Origin: Coenobita brevimanus
Lineage: Eukaryota > Arthropoda > Malacostraca > Decapoda > Coenobitidae
NCBI GenBank assembly: GCA_032717465.1
Contig: CM064667.1
Location: forward strand, 2,439,605 to 2,503,604
Reading direction: 5' to 3'
Length of the DNA stretch: 64,000 bases
The notes beneath the pieces are model-generated. The model was not told where the DNA came from. It did no database searches and saw only the letters and a program-made list of their open reading frames with translations. The position numbers and the translations under genes were made by a program. Below, one piece after another: positions 1 through 10,418 of this stretch (position 1 is the stretch's first letter; the number at the start of each line of letters is the position of its first letter).

Positions 1-75
1 GTCCGGAAAGAGGACCTCGCTTCAGTCGCTAGTGTTTTTGGGATGAAAAGTCGACCTAAAAACACCAACATAACA
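1..75 (+). repeat. 3' end of the 5' LTR of element 1
   Basis: Matches the last ~75 bp of the downstream LTR with a few substitutions and ends in ACA directly before a spacer C and the primer binding site. The rest of this LTR lies left of the window. Confidence 0.85.
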
Positions 76-76
76 C

Positions 77-95
77 TGGTGACAAGCAGTGGTTC
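77..95 (+). other. Primer binding site of element 1
   Basis: TGGTGACAAGCAGTGGTTC starts with TGG, 1 bp after the LTR end. The second element has the closely related TGGTGGCCAGCGGTGGTTC in the same place (27380-27398). Position and conservation support a tRNA primer site. I could not name the tRNA. Confidence 0.7.
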
Positions 96-142
96 TGGAT
101 CCAAGTAAAAGCACGGAGGAACGATAAAAGGAAACTTGCACA

Positions 143-1023
143 ATGGCAGTCAAACCGCACATTCAGTTGCCAAAATTGAACCCGGACCAATGTGACACTG
201 AAGTGTATTTAGATATGGTCAAACCCCTCTTAGACATAGGGTTCGACTCGAACAAAGAAAAGATTGCAGTCACATTGCCTAACCTGGGTAAAATATTCGC
301 CACCGTCGCACCAAAAATCGTCCCAGAACTGACGTGGGACCAATTCTCACAAATTGTGAGACAGGCTTTCATGCCTTCCATAGGCAGAGTTGTCGCTCTC
401 AACTCGACGCCCTCACCTACGACGGTAACCTAGACGACACATTCATCCAGGCTCAGCGCCTCGTCAGCTCCGCTTATCCTGAGGTAACCACAAATACTCG
501 GGATATACACACATTCAATGCCCTGCTGAGGATTCTCCCTAGCACTGTCAGGGAGCATTTCTCCATCTATGATCCCTCGGGGAACATAGACCAGGACCCG
601 CAACTCGTCAGACGTCTCCATGCCGCCCGTCCCATACCACAACCACTGCACGCGGTGACAAGATTCCCCACAAACCAGAACCCCCCACCAAAACCAAAAC
701 CACTGCCTCACCAGTCACCCACGGAGCCGCCTCCTACTAAGCCCAGGGCTTACCCGCAGAAGAAACGCCCCAATCCCAGGAATCAAGGCAACCTCATCAC
801 GATAAATCGTTGGGAGTTTACGGCTTGCAGTCGCACCTGCCCCCTGCACGACATAAGAGAGCAGCTCAAGGCAAGCAGGCGCAGGAGTTTTAACCAAGGG
901 CATAAGAAAGTCTCCTCCTTGGACGATGACGCCCCGGAAGACGACGCGCCGCCCCTAACCTACCCAGGACCGGACGACGAGGAACTCGACGACCACGCCC
1001 AACCTCAGCAGATGGATTTTTAG
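143..1023 (+). pseudogene. gag: gag of gypsy element 1 (frameshifted)
   Basis: Structural protein gene of the retrotransposon. The first ~85 codons (from ATG 143) align well with the gag at 27444, sharing for example KPLLDIGF and APKIVPELTW. Near 390-430 the homology moves to another frame, which then runs to the stop at 1021-1023, so there is a one-base frameshift. In the second frame TYDGNLD, RLVSSAYPE and HDIREQL correspond to the second element. Both gags contain a C-x3-C-x2-H cluster (CSRTCPLH here, CYHGCPIH there) instead of a classical CCHC knuckle. It is followed by protease. Not functional as it stands. Confidence 0.85.
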
Positions 1024-1089
1024 GCCCGCCCCCCCACCTCACGCAGCTACAGACCCCCAGTCTACAACAAAATTTGGCTGAACAGGGTT

Positions 1090-1468
1090 AAGGCATGACT
1101 ACTGGTAGACACGGGAGCAGCCAGGTTATGCCTCCACTCCCACTTCTACTCCCGCCAGACCTCTGCCTTCGGCCCTCTTCTCCCCACCTCAGCCAACCTC
1201 GTAGACGCGGGGGATGGCCCCCTACCCATCCGTGGGGAAACACGGGCCCTTCAAACCAACACTCACCAACGAGTATCCCCACCACCCATTCATCATATTT
1301 GATTCCACCTGTAATCAGTATGATGGATATCTTGGGCTGGACCTCCTCCAAAAACTCCACGTGACCATTGACTGTCATCAGCACCACCTCCACTTCAGTC
1401 CAGCCCGCCCCAACCAAGCATCAATCAACAAGAAAAAATCTGGAAGAAAAAAGAAGAACAACACCACC
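1090..1468 (+). pseudogene. Retroviral-type aspartic protease of element 1 (broken)
   Basis: From about 1102 the reading LLVDTGAA contains the D-T-G active-site triad of retropepsins, which process the Gag-Pol polyprotein. A later segment, in another frame near 1330-1410, reads LGWDLLQKL followed by HVTID, the usual position of the protease C-terminal ILG motif. Stops near 1300-1325 and the frame change show decay. The reading ends at the inserted LINE (T-run from 1469). Coding resumes after the LINE at 4140 with a linker toward RT. Confidence 0.7.
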
Positions 1469-4139
1469 TTTTTTTTTTTTTTTTTTTAAATAACAGAACG
1501 GAGGAAGGAAAAACAAATGGAAAAAAAAAATAATCCATACACCAGATTACTGGTGTCCTCTGTTCATAAAATATCTGTAACAGTTAGACTTGAACAGTTG
1601 TAGGTTGAAATTTGGAGGAAAACAACTCTGGGGAAGCGAGTTCCAGAGAGATGCAGTTCAGGGAATGAAAGAATTCTGATAGGCAGAAGTTCGCCAATAT
1701 GGTTGAGTGACATTCCAGTCATGAGCGCTACCAGATGCCCGTGTAGCACGAGGGAAGGCATGGAGAGGTGGCACCATGGACGCAACTTCGTCTGAGCATT
1801 TGCCAAAAAAATATCTGTAAAATAATGCAAGGGAGGCAACATTCCTTCTTACTTGCAGGGGAGGTAGTTTATATGTAATGGCAGGGTTGTTAATGATTCT
1901 AACAGCTTTATTCTGAATTTTGTCTAGTTGTCTTAATGCAACCTCTCCACAACCATCCCACAAGGGTGAGCAATATTCAAGCTGAGAGTGCACATGACTC
2001 TTATAAATTATAGCCAACTGCTCATCGGCGAAGAAGTTACGGACTCTGTACAATAATCCAAGTTTCTCTGAGGCGGTTTTAGCAAGTGATCTGACATGAG
2101 AGGTCCAGCTGAGGGCACTGTTAAGTGAGACACCAAGAATTTCAATACTTTTGGAGATGGGAATATTAGTAGCACTGAAGGTAATGTGCGAATCTGGCAA
2201 TATCTGTCTATTAGTAAACTGTATATATTTAGTTTTACTAGCATTAAAAGAGACAAGGTTGTTTTGTCCCCATTCACTGATTGTAGATAGATCTTGATTA
2301 ATGGAGATGGCTGTACTGAGTTGAGAGGTAGAGATATTAGACTTTGTAATTGGATGTCTGAGTGTGAATGAACTATGTAGTGTTGAGTCATCTGCATATG
2401 AGTGAATAGGATTGTGAGTGACAGATAAGAGATCATTAATGTGAATCAGAAATAGGGTTGGCGCCAGAACTGATCCCTGCAGCACGCCGGCGTTAATTGA
2501 GTGGAAATTTGAATATACATCATCTACTTTTACTCTTATTTTCCTGTCACTAAGATAAGAAGAAATCAAAGGAACAAAAGACGTTAGTCCATAGCAAGGG
2601 AGTTTGGACAGCAGGGAACGGTGCCATACTCTGTCGAAAGCTTTAGAGATATCAAGAGCTACTGCATGAGTTTCTCCAAAAAGATCAGTTGACTGATGGA
2701 TGGTATGAGTTAAGAGATTGAGTATGTCAATGGTGGATCTTTCGCGGTGAAAACTGTATTGTCTATCACTAATTAAGTTGTTGGATTCAAGATGTTTAAC
2801 AATATGCTTATTAATTAAAGTTTCAAATACCTTACCAAGAGAAGATGTGACAGCTATTGGTCTGTAATTGGAGGGGTCAGACGAACTTCCTTTCTTCGGA
2901 ACTGGGTGGATATTGGCTTCTTTCCATGAATTTGGGAATAAAGAAGTACGTATGCATAGTCTGAATAATTTAGCTAGGACAGAGGCAAGTTCAGGGGAAC
3001 ACTTTTTCAAAACAATTGGCGGAATTCCATCTGGGCCTGGAGCTTTGTTGGTAGGTAAATTGTCTAGGATGGATTTTACGAATCTTGTCTGTATTTTAAG
3101 TGGGGCAATTTCGGGAGAATCAAGTTCCAGTACTGAGACATTCTGGCTGGTATCATCTATGGTAGAGTTTCTTGCAAAGGTACTAGCAAAGATATCTGCT
3201 TTTCCACGTGGGTCATTTGTAATATTGCCATCTGAAGATTTTAGTGGGGGAATGGAAGATGACTTGTTAAAGTTATTATTGAAAGAATTAAGAGTTGACC
3301 AGAATATTCTATTGTCATTAGGGTTGTTAAGTAGTTTTGATGCTTGCTTTTGAAGAAAGTTTGATTTAGATAGATTTAATACAGCTTTTGCATGATTTCT
3401 AGCAATTTTAAATTGGGAGAGTGATTCAGATGTTTTTGATTTTAAGTAAGAGTTATATGCTAATGACTTTTGGGCTGTTGCTCTGGCACAATTGCCATCA
3501 AACCATTTTGGAGAGTTTGATCTTTTAGTGAATTGTTGACTTGGTATAAATAAATCCATACCAGCTAGTATTAAGTCGCAAATGTGGGACTGGGTAGAAT
3601 TGGGATCACTAGAGAAGAAAGACTGCCATGGAACATCAGCAAGATAATTTCTAAATCCATCCCAGTCTGCCCTGTCAAAGTGCCATCGGGTCACCCTGAC
3701 AGGTTTGGAATGGGGAGGTGTAGGAGGGTTAACTAATGAGGCTTTGATGAGATTGTGGTCAGAGGATCCAAGTGGTGACAGTACCTCTATCCTGTATTGA
3801 TCTGGATTATTTGTCAAGAATAAATCCAAGAGATGGGCATTATGGTCAAGATTATCAGGTATTCTGGTTGGTTGCGTTACCAACTGGGTGAGATTAAATG
3901 ATTCCACAAACAGCTCGCATTCTAGACCAGCGTCGTCAGTCCGGGCAGAATACAATAACCATTCAACATTGTGTATGTTAAAATCACCCAAAATGGTAAT
4001 TTCATTGTCAAGGGCAAGGTCAAGGTTACTCAACTGAGTGGATATGGAATCAAATACACTGGGTTCCGAAGAAGCATTGGGGGAACGATAAACTACACAG
4101 ATATATTTGGCAATGTTTTGGCAATTTAATTTATATAAT
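1469..4139 (-). mobile_element. Jockey/CR1-like LINE, copy 1, 5'-truncated, inside gypsy element 1
   Basis: The poly(A) tail appears as the T-run 1469-1487 on the plus strand, so the LINE is antisense to the host element. Body and 3' UTR match copy 2 (32454-34863) almost base for base. The 5' end lies within the endonuclease domain, about 4139, where the reading NDYSLYKLN starts abruptly next to gypsy sequence. It splits the gypsy coding region between protease and RT, so it is younger than the gypsy insertion. No clear target duplication could be read at the T-rich junction. Confidence 0.88.
1658..4139 (-). pseudogene. LINE ORF2: partial endonuclease plus reverse transcriptase
   Basis: ORF2 protein that nicks the target and copies its own RNA. 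Reading 3' to 5' on the plus strand: C-terminal half of the APE-type endonuclease with ILGDFNIH, LDLFLTNN and the SDHNLIKA motif; then RT with KAPGPDGIP, YRPIAVT, ALDISKAFDRVWH, VLQGSVLAPTLF and the catalytic YADD in SYADDSTLH; then a C-terminal region ending PAITYKLPPL. The open frame extends past the LINE into gypsy sequence (to 4228) and is a chimera there. Compared with copy 2 the last ~40 residues are frameshifted near 1660-1680. The N-terminal endonuclease and ORF1 are missing. Confidence 0.88.
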
Positions 4140-4539
4140 GAGTAATCATTATCCACCCAGACACACACATTCCCCGGACACTCACCTGCCCCAACCCACC
4201 TGTACATATGACCCCAACCCAACCTCACTCAATGCCTCACTTCATCCCCCTCCATCCCCACCCCCCACTCCACGTCTTCTGGACCCCTCCCCATCTTTTC
4301 CTGCCACTATCGCTTCCACAATCACCATTCCACCCCACCACGAAGCTTGGGTAAAACTTAACAGACCCTCAGGTACCTCCGTCCTTTTTTCACCATCCAT
4401 ACCCACTGGACCACTCTCCTGTTTAGTGTCCCCCACCTTCCTTCCCCCACATGCCCATGAGATCCGTATTGCAAACCTCGCCACAACACCACTAACTCTA
4501 CCATGAGGACTCATCATTGGCGACACGGAAGAAGCCGAA

Positions 4540-5965
4540 CATTGCCAGTCACCACCCCCTGATCATCCCACTCTCCCCGACTTACCATCACATCTATCCC
4601 CTTCCGAAACCAACAGCCTCCGACAACTCCTCCTGGACTTTCAGGACCTATTCTCCTCCGGCCCAACAGACCTTGGCCACACTACTTATCTCAGCCACGA
4701 GATACATACGACCGGACCTCCCATTCGCCAACCATCACGCCGAAAAAATCCGGAACAACGGGCAGAAGAAGACCGGCAGGTCCAGGATATGCTTGATGCC
4801 GGTGTTATCTCCAACTCCACTAGCCCGTGGTCCTCACCTGTTGTACTCGTGCGAAAGAAAAACGGGACCATGCGCTTTTGCATTGATTACCGCAGAGTGA
4901 ACGACATTACTATCAAAGACGCTATGCCCCTACCCAGGATTGACGACTCGCTTGACTCCCTGCACGGATCAACTTGGTTCTCTACCCTAGATCTGCAATC
5001 AGGCTATTGGCAAGTCCCCGTCCACCCAGACGACAAGCACAAGACCGCCTTCTCAACATCGAACGGGAAGCATTACGAATTCAACGTTCTTCCCTTTGGA
5101 CTCTGCAATGCCCCCACCACATTTTCCCGCCTAATGGAGTCTGTTCTGAGTGGGCTAACCTGGGAGACTTGTTTGGCGTACCTAGATGACGTCATCGTTT
5201 TCAGTCACACCTGGGCCGACCACCTCCACCGCCTCAAAGTGCGTCTTGGCCGAAAGATCAGTCTCTTTCCTTGGACACCTAATTAATACTGAAGGCATCT
5301 CCCCTGACCCAGACAAACTATGTGCGATCGCTGACATCCCCCTACCTCGCGACGTACACGAAACTAGAGCCTTCCTAGGCCTAACTTCATACTACAGGCG
5401 GTTCGTAAAAGGATTTGCAGACATCGCCAAACCCTTACACGACCTAACAAAGAAAGGCGAACCATTCATATGGACAGAACCAAGGAAAACTGCATTCACC
5501 ACCCTCAAGTCCAAGCTGACCTCTGCCCCCGTCGTCACTTTCCCAGATTACAACCTCCCATTCCGTCTATATACCGATGTCTCACTTATTGCCATAGGGG
5601 CTGTCCTTGCCCAAGTGCAAAACAGCCATGAGCATATCATCGCCTGTGCCAGCTGCACCTTAAACCCTGCAGAAAGAAATTACGCAGCCACCAAACGCGA
5701 GTGCCTTGGAATCATCTGGTCGCCTGATTACTTCCGTTCCTATATCTCAGGCACCCATGTGATAGTCATTATGGACCACCAATCCCTACAGTGGTTACGC
5801 CAGTCCAACACCACCAACGTGCAACTCATACGATGGCGAGAAGCACTCGAGGAGTACGATTTCGAGATCTCATACCGACCAGGCAAGCTCCACACAAACG
5901 CCGACGCCCTGTCCCATCTACCCATCAATGCAATTTCCGCAGAGCCAGACCTGAGCCAAATGTGA
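4540..5965 (+). pseudogene. pol: gypsy pol: reverse transcriptase and RNase H of element 1
   Basis: RT from about 4618: LLLDFQDLFS, then MLDAGVI, SPWSSPVVLVRKK, FCIDYRRVN, FSTLDLQSGYWQ, LPFGLCNAPTTF and the catalytic AYLDDVIVFS. At about 5242 the coding sequence jumps straight from DHLHRLK to a segment equivalent to VSFLGHLI. Roughly 20 residues normally found between these motifs in Ty3/gypsy RTs are missing and the frame changes, so this is an internal deletion. The second frame continues with FLGLTSYYRRF (connection) and RNase H (LYTDVSLIAIGAVL, TKREC, MDHQSLQWL, HTNADALSH). It ends at TGA 5963-5965, in the same frame as integrase. Confidence 0.9.
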
Positions 5966-6973
5966 CACAACAAACAACGCACCTGGATCACGCCGAACAC
6001 ATTCGCCAAACTCCACCCTCACGGCGAGCACGTGTTCGATCCCAACGGACACATCGTCCTAAGCCCTACCACCGCCCACGACACTATGCTGCACCTCCAC
6101 GCCAACAATGGCGTCCACCTGGGGACTAAGAAACTCCTACAAATCTTTAGTGACATGTATTGGACCCCTAACCCATCTACCATTGCCAAGAACATCATAC
6201 AATCCTGCCGTGCTTGTGCTTTGGGGAAGGACATCACACACACACCCAGCCCTTCAGGAAAATTAACAGTGCAGAAACCTTGGCAATTGCTTTCCCTAGA
6301 CTTCGTCGGCCCCCTCACACCCAAAGCAGGGTACAAATACATTATCATATTCGTGGATGTGTATTCAAAGTTTATCATCGCATTCCCCACCAAAGATCAC
6401 AGTGCAGTATCAGTCGCCGACGCCCTCACTCGCCATGTCTTCCCTTATTTTGGCATTCCCCAAGCACTGCACTCGGATAATGCCCCAGAATTCACTGGCA
6501 AAGTCTGGGAAGAACTGGCGAATATATTTGGATACCATATCTCCCACTCATCCCCCTACTGGCCCCAAGGTAACAGCATCTGTGAGAAGAGCCATCGCTC
6601 CCTCATGAATCAGGTCCGCACACGCATTATGCAAACAGGGAACGACGATTGGCCTCCCGACGTCAAGATTATCCAATGGGGCCTAAATACATGCCCACGA
6701 GAACACGGACTAACACCACATGAGCGATTTTTCGGGGAAACCCCGCTCCTCCTACCCCTCCGCCACCACCTCCACCCACCCACCCCGCCCTCCACTACCG
6801 ACCCACTCCACCACCTCAAACGCCGCCTCCACCACCTACACACCCAACAGGACCTGGCGCCCAACACCAACCACTCCAACCCATACAAACCTGGACAGTC
6901 CGTCGCCGTAGTGCACCTTCCCGCCCCCACCAAGACCTCCCCCCGGTTCAATGGCCCCTTCAAAATTATTTGA
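5966..6973 (+). pseudogene. gypsy integrase of element 1
   Basis: Integrase inserts the cDNA into the genome. It is in the same frame as RNase H, separated only by the TGA at 5963. Seen: an HHCC zinc-binding region (LHLHANNGVH, then CRACALGK), the catalytic core with D in LDFVGPL, D in HSDNAPEFTG and E in NSICEKSHRS, then GLNTCPREHGLTPHE and a proline- and histidine-rich linker. The C-terminal GPFKII is followed by TGA 6971-6973. Beyond it NPYQVIIDQQGQ still looks like integrase C-terminus, so the true end was near 7050. All three catalytic residues are retained. Confidence 0.88.
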
Positions 6974-7049
6974 GTCCCCAACCCCTACCAAGTAATCATT
7001 GACCAACAAGGACAACACCGCACATACTGAAATCACCACTTGTGACCCT

Positions 7050-8114
7050 TCCACCCACCCAACGATGACCACCCCCGCACCCGCGCGCCCTAAACCTCTT
7101 CCCGCACACCTGTCCACACCGAGCCTTCCAAGAATTACCCCCCAGCCTCCTACTCCTACTCTTTCTCACCCCCACCCTCCACCTCACCAACGGCCAGCCC
7201 ACCCCCCAACACACCCGATCCCAACACACCACCACCACCGCCTACACCACTGCCTACACCACCGCCACCGCCCAACACCGCCAGCTCCTCACAGCCCACA
7301 ACTCACCTCCCTACCACCTGTCCACCCACCACCTCCTGCACCACACCGCCTCCATCGCCTACATCACCACCACCGCCCAAAGCCACCACCTCCTCACAGC
7401 TCACCACTCACCACCCTACCACCTGTACACTCCCCCCCTTCCCCATGACCATTCTCATTATACGCGCCACACCGCATCCCCACTCCCTTCCCCCCCTAAC
7501 GGCCGCATGCCCTCACCACCGCCACGTGCACAACCACCCTCACTACCCACACCCACACTAACTACCACCACCACTAGATCAGGATGCCTTTCACGCCCAC
7601 CCTCCAGTACGGTACACTCCAACACCACCTCCCATTGCATGCCCATCCCGCCACCCACCACCACGAACCCCCCCTACCACAAACACCTCCCCCATAACCC
7701 TCCCCCTCCACCAAGCACGATGGAATCCTCCCAAGTCCCAATTCCCCAAGGTACAACGCTCCTCCCACCGACCCATCCCCCATAAAACCACCAATCTCCC
7801 GTCACTCTCCAGCATTCAGCTTTCATCTCCTCATCAGGCATCATTCCCCGAGATGAAAGTCACCAGGGGCACTGGCTACCCCACGACCGCCCACATGTCA
7901 GAATCCGAGGGACCCCCCACCTTCTCCACCTCCTACGCCGGACCGACCACCCATCCTCCCTCCGGCTCACTCTCAACCCCCACCAGGAGCCTAACACCTT
8001 CACCTACCACTGGGTCAGCCTCCTACAACACCTCACCCCGGCCCACCAGACATCCACCTCCACGACATACCACCTCCAGTCACGGGGTCGTGACTTTTCC
8101 ACCACGGAGGGTGG
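7050..8114 (+). pseudogene. Internal part of ORF3 (proline/histidine-rich, post-integrase) of element 1
   Basis: A C-rich, G-poor stretch with codons mostly for P, H, T, S and L. It includes an imperfect ~105-bp duplication (about 7270-7325 and 7375-7430). Near its end, in the frame that enters the LTR, it reads HLLHLLRR, NTFTYHW and YHLQSRGRDF. The second element has HHLLNILQ, NSYTVTW and FHLQPQGRDF at the same place. That conservation argues for a real protein. A frame change around 7870-7890 breaks it here. No membrane segment or signal peptide is visible, so I do not call it env. Function unknown. Confidence 0.6.
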
Positions 8115-8118
8115 TAAA

Positions 8119-9531
8119 ATGCCCGCCGCCGGACCTCCCACCTCGCCACCCCCCACCCCACCACCGGGCCGCTACCACACCACCACCCCAGGAGGACACA
8201 ACAGCGGGGTTAGTGACCCAGCTCAAGACGGTCACCGGGACACTACTGTCCTGAGCCCCTGTTCCCCGCAACTGCCCCAACACCAGGTGACCGGAGAAAG
8301 TCAACTACCTTGCGGGCGGGACAACCATCATCAGAATTGGGGTGGGACTGAACAAGATTCAGTCCCAGGTAACACCGTGTTGACGGCTATTGTTACACCC
8401 TCAAGGGCAGGAGGCCCAAGGGCAGGAGGCCCAAGGCTACAGCCTAAAGAGTGTACCAGGGTAGAGAGACCCTCGGTTATGGCCTTAGTACACTCCGGAG
8501 AGAGAGTTGCCCCTGTGCATCCCTCTCCTGCTGTTCTATCCTACGGGAGCAACACCGTGCCGACGGCCCCTACACGTGGCGGGGAAGGAGCAGCCACCGT
8601 ACACCTTTCAGTTGCTTCTCGTCGGAAAGATCAGCTCCTGGCTACAGCCAAAGTACGTATCAGGGTAGAGAGGCCCTTGGCTATCGTACGTGCAACTTTT
8701 TCCTACTACGGCAGCAACACCGTGCCGACGGCCCCTGTACGTGGCGGGGAAGGAGCAGCCACTGTACGCCTTTCAGTTGCTTCTCGTCGGAAAGATCAGC
8801 TCCTGGCTACAGCCAAAGTACGTATCAGGGTAGAGAGGCCCTTGGCTATCGTACGTGCAACTTTTTCCTACTACGGCAGCAACACCGTGCCGACGGCCCC
8901 TGTACATGGCGGGGAAGGAGCGGCCCCTGTACGCCCTTCAGTTGCTCAGGCGGGTAGGTTTACGGCCCCGGCCAAAGCACGTACCAGGGTAGAGAGGCCC
9001 TTGAAGATAGCATCAGTACGTACCAGAGAGCGTGTGGCCCCTGTGCCCCCTACTCCTGCTTTTCCCTACTACGGGAGCAACACCGCGCCAACGGCCCCTG
9101 TACGTGGTGGGGAAGGAGCGGCCACTGTACACCCTTCAGTTGCTCCTTGTACGACGGGTAGGCTAACGGCCACAGCCAAAGTACATACCAGGGTAAGGCG
9201 ACCCAAGGCTCCGGCCTCAGGACGTACCGGAGAGGACACGGGCTACGTGAATCCTTCTCCTGCCTCTTCCCCCTGTGGGAGCCCTTCGTCACTACCCAGG
9301 AGTGTTGCCCTGGAGGTGTCGCTAGAGTGGTGGCAATGCCCGATACCGGACCTACCTCCTACGCCTGGGAGATCCTTGTTCCTGCCCGAGACCCGACGGA
9401 GAAGTTGCCACAGCCCAGCCCTGTCAGTGCCTCTCCCCATAGGCGCCCGCAGTCCCAGGACCCCCAGGCCAGACCCACAGGCTCCCGACAAGGGCAATCC
9501 AGGCTCCCTCACCCCACGGAGCCAGAGATGA
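8119..9531 (+). CDS. LTR-encoded part of ORF3, element 1 (470 codons)
   Basis: Open from ATG 8119, 4 bp inside the LTR, to the stop at 9529-9531. It is in frame with the internal ORF3 segment ending GRDF, so the ATG may be internal to a longer protein. Layout: ~85-residue N-terminal part; repeat region of ~55-residue units containing GSNTVPTAP, RGGEGAATV and RIRVERPLAI; proline-rich C-terminal part. The second element has a 475-codon ORF with the same start position and layout but a different repeat. No known domain recognised. The open frame despite a decayed pol suggests constraint or youth of the array. Could also be a fortuitous ORF over a 3n-period repeat. Confidence 0.5.
   Translation: MPAAGPPTSPPPTPPPGRYHTTTPGGHNSGVSDPAQDGHRDTTVLSPCSPQLPQHQVTGESQLPCGRDNHHQNWGGTEQDSVPGNTVLTAIVTPSRAGGPRAGGPRLQPKECTRVERPSVMALVHSGERVAPVHPSPAVLSYGSNTVPTAPTRGGEGAATVHLSVASRRKDQLLATAKVRIRVERPLAIVRATFSYYGSNTVPTAPVRGGEGAATVRLSVASRRKDQLLATAKVRIRVERPLAIVRATFSYYGSNTVPTAPVHGGEGAAPVRPSVAQAGRFTAPAKARTRVERPLKIASVRTRERVAPVPPTPAFPYYGSNTAPTAPVRGGEGAATVHPSVAPCTTGRLTATAKVHTRVRRPKAPASGRTGEDTGYVNPSPASSPCGSPSSLPRSVALEVSLEWWQCPIPDLPPTPGRSLFLPETRRRSCHSPALSVPLPIGARSPRTPRPDPQAPDKGNPGSLTPRSQR
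8371..9260 (+). repeat. Tandem 165-bp minisatellite inside the LTR of element 1
   Basis: The anchor AACACCG recurs at 8371, 8551, 8716, 8881 and 9079, spacings 180, 165, 165 and 198. The two central units are almost identical. All spacings are multiples of 3, so the array keeps the overlapping ORF open. Confidence 0.85.
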
Positions 9532-10418
9532 CAGGCCCGACTACTCCAGCTGTTCGGCCCCAGTCTCGAGGGCCACCTCTCAGGTCGAGGCCCCCAGACA
9601 GGAGGGCCTCCCTGCACCTCACCGACGAGTGGGACCCGGGCAGTGACTCCCCGGCGGGTAGTATATTGCCCTCTGCAGGCCGGGTCCCCCTAGGGTTCTC
9701 CCCTCACGCCCCTGCTACGGAGTGAACATTACCCAGGAGATACAGGTAAATAGTGACGCCCCTTGTGCCGAGAACAAACCAGGGGAAATAACAGTGAACA
9801 GTGACCGAGTGAAGACCAGTGTAAAACCAGTGACAGTTACTATTAGTCCAAAAGAACTCAGTGCCCGGCAGGACAGAGAATGAACATTAACGTAATTGTA
9901 TGAGTCCCCCAGTAAAAGAACTTTCTGTGACTGAATAGAGACTAGGATGCTCGGGCAAATCAAAAGCCTGTGTGTAAGTGTCACCGCGACTAAGTGACTG
10001 TGTCAAGTGTCGCGATCCACACCCTGTCTTATTTATAGTAGTATTTCCCCCACGGACTTTTAATCTTGTTTATTTCCTTTGTTTTCGACTAAATGTATAT
10101 CCTGCCTAAAAGTGACATATGGGTATTAATATATATAATTCAGGACATCAATGTATGTGCATTGTTTTGTGTACTAAGCATGACTGTATCTTGTGGTGTT
10201 GAAGGTTAAGTCTGTGTCCCTGTCTCCTGTATTTCAAATATCACTCTGTGTTTTATTGTAACGGTTAGAATTAAGGCAATAGATGTGTTGAGGTATACTG
10301 CCTGGTTTTTATGTCCTGTTCCTTTGTGGGTGCTTTACTTCCGGTCCGGAAAGAGGACCCCGCTTCAGTCGCCAGTGTTTTTGGGACGAGAAGTCGATCT
10401 AAAAACACCACCACAACA

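Larger units (their letters stand above)
1..10418 (+). mobile_element. Ty3/gypsy LTR retrotransposon, element 1 (5' end cut by window)
   Basis: Order seen: last 75 bp of the 5' LTR, primer binding site, gag, aspartic protease, reverse transcriptase with RNase H, integrase, a proline-rich region and a 3' LTR of about 2.3 kb. Bases 1-75 match the end of the 3' LTR (10343-10418). The gag-RT-RH-IN order and the RT motifs (FCIDYR, YLDD) place it in the Ty3/gypsy superfamily. It is inactive: gag and protease are frameshifted, RT has a small deletion, a stop splits RNase H from integrase, and a LINE sits at 1469-4139. The same family as the element at 24972-32183, since gag, PBS and LTR ends align. 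Its TSD cannot be checked because the left LTR is outside the window. Confidence 0.9.
8115..10418 (+). repeat. 3' LTR of gypsy element 1 (about 2.3 kb)
   Basis: The start is set by homology to the second element's LTR: TAAAATG here, TGAAATG there, both after a GGTGG-like sequence. The end is set by the match to bases 1-75. The final ~110 bp are the most conserved with the other family's LTR (TTTTTATGTCCTG, GAAAGAGGACCCCGCT, GAGAAGTCGA). The 5' two thirds hold an ORF with tandem 165-bp units. The start base is uncertain by a few positions. Confidence 0.8.

Noticed and set aside
143..1023. Programmed frameshift in gag of element 1
   Set aside because: The break lies in the middle of gag, the related gag at 27444 reads straight through, and other lesions show simple decay.
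6999..7785. Post-integrase proline/histidine-rich frames as an envelope gene
   Set aside because: No signal peptide, transmembrane segment or cysteine pattern of a glycoprotein. Treated as ORF3.
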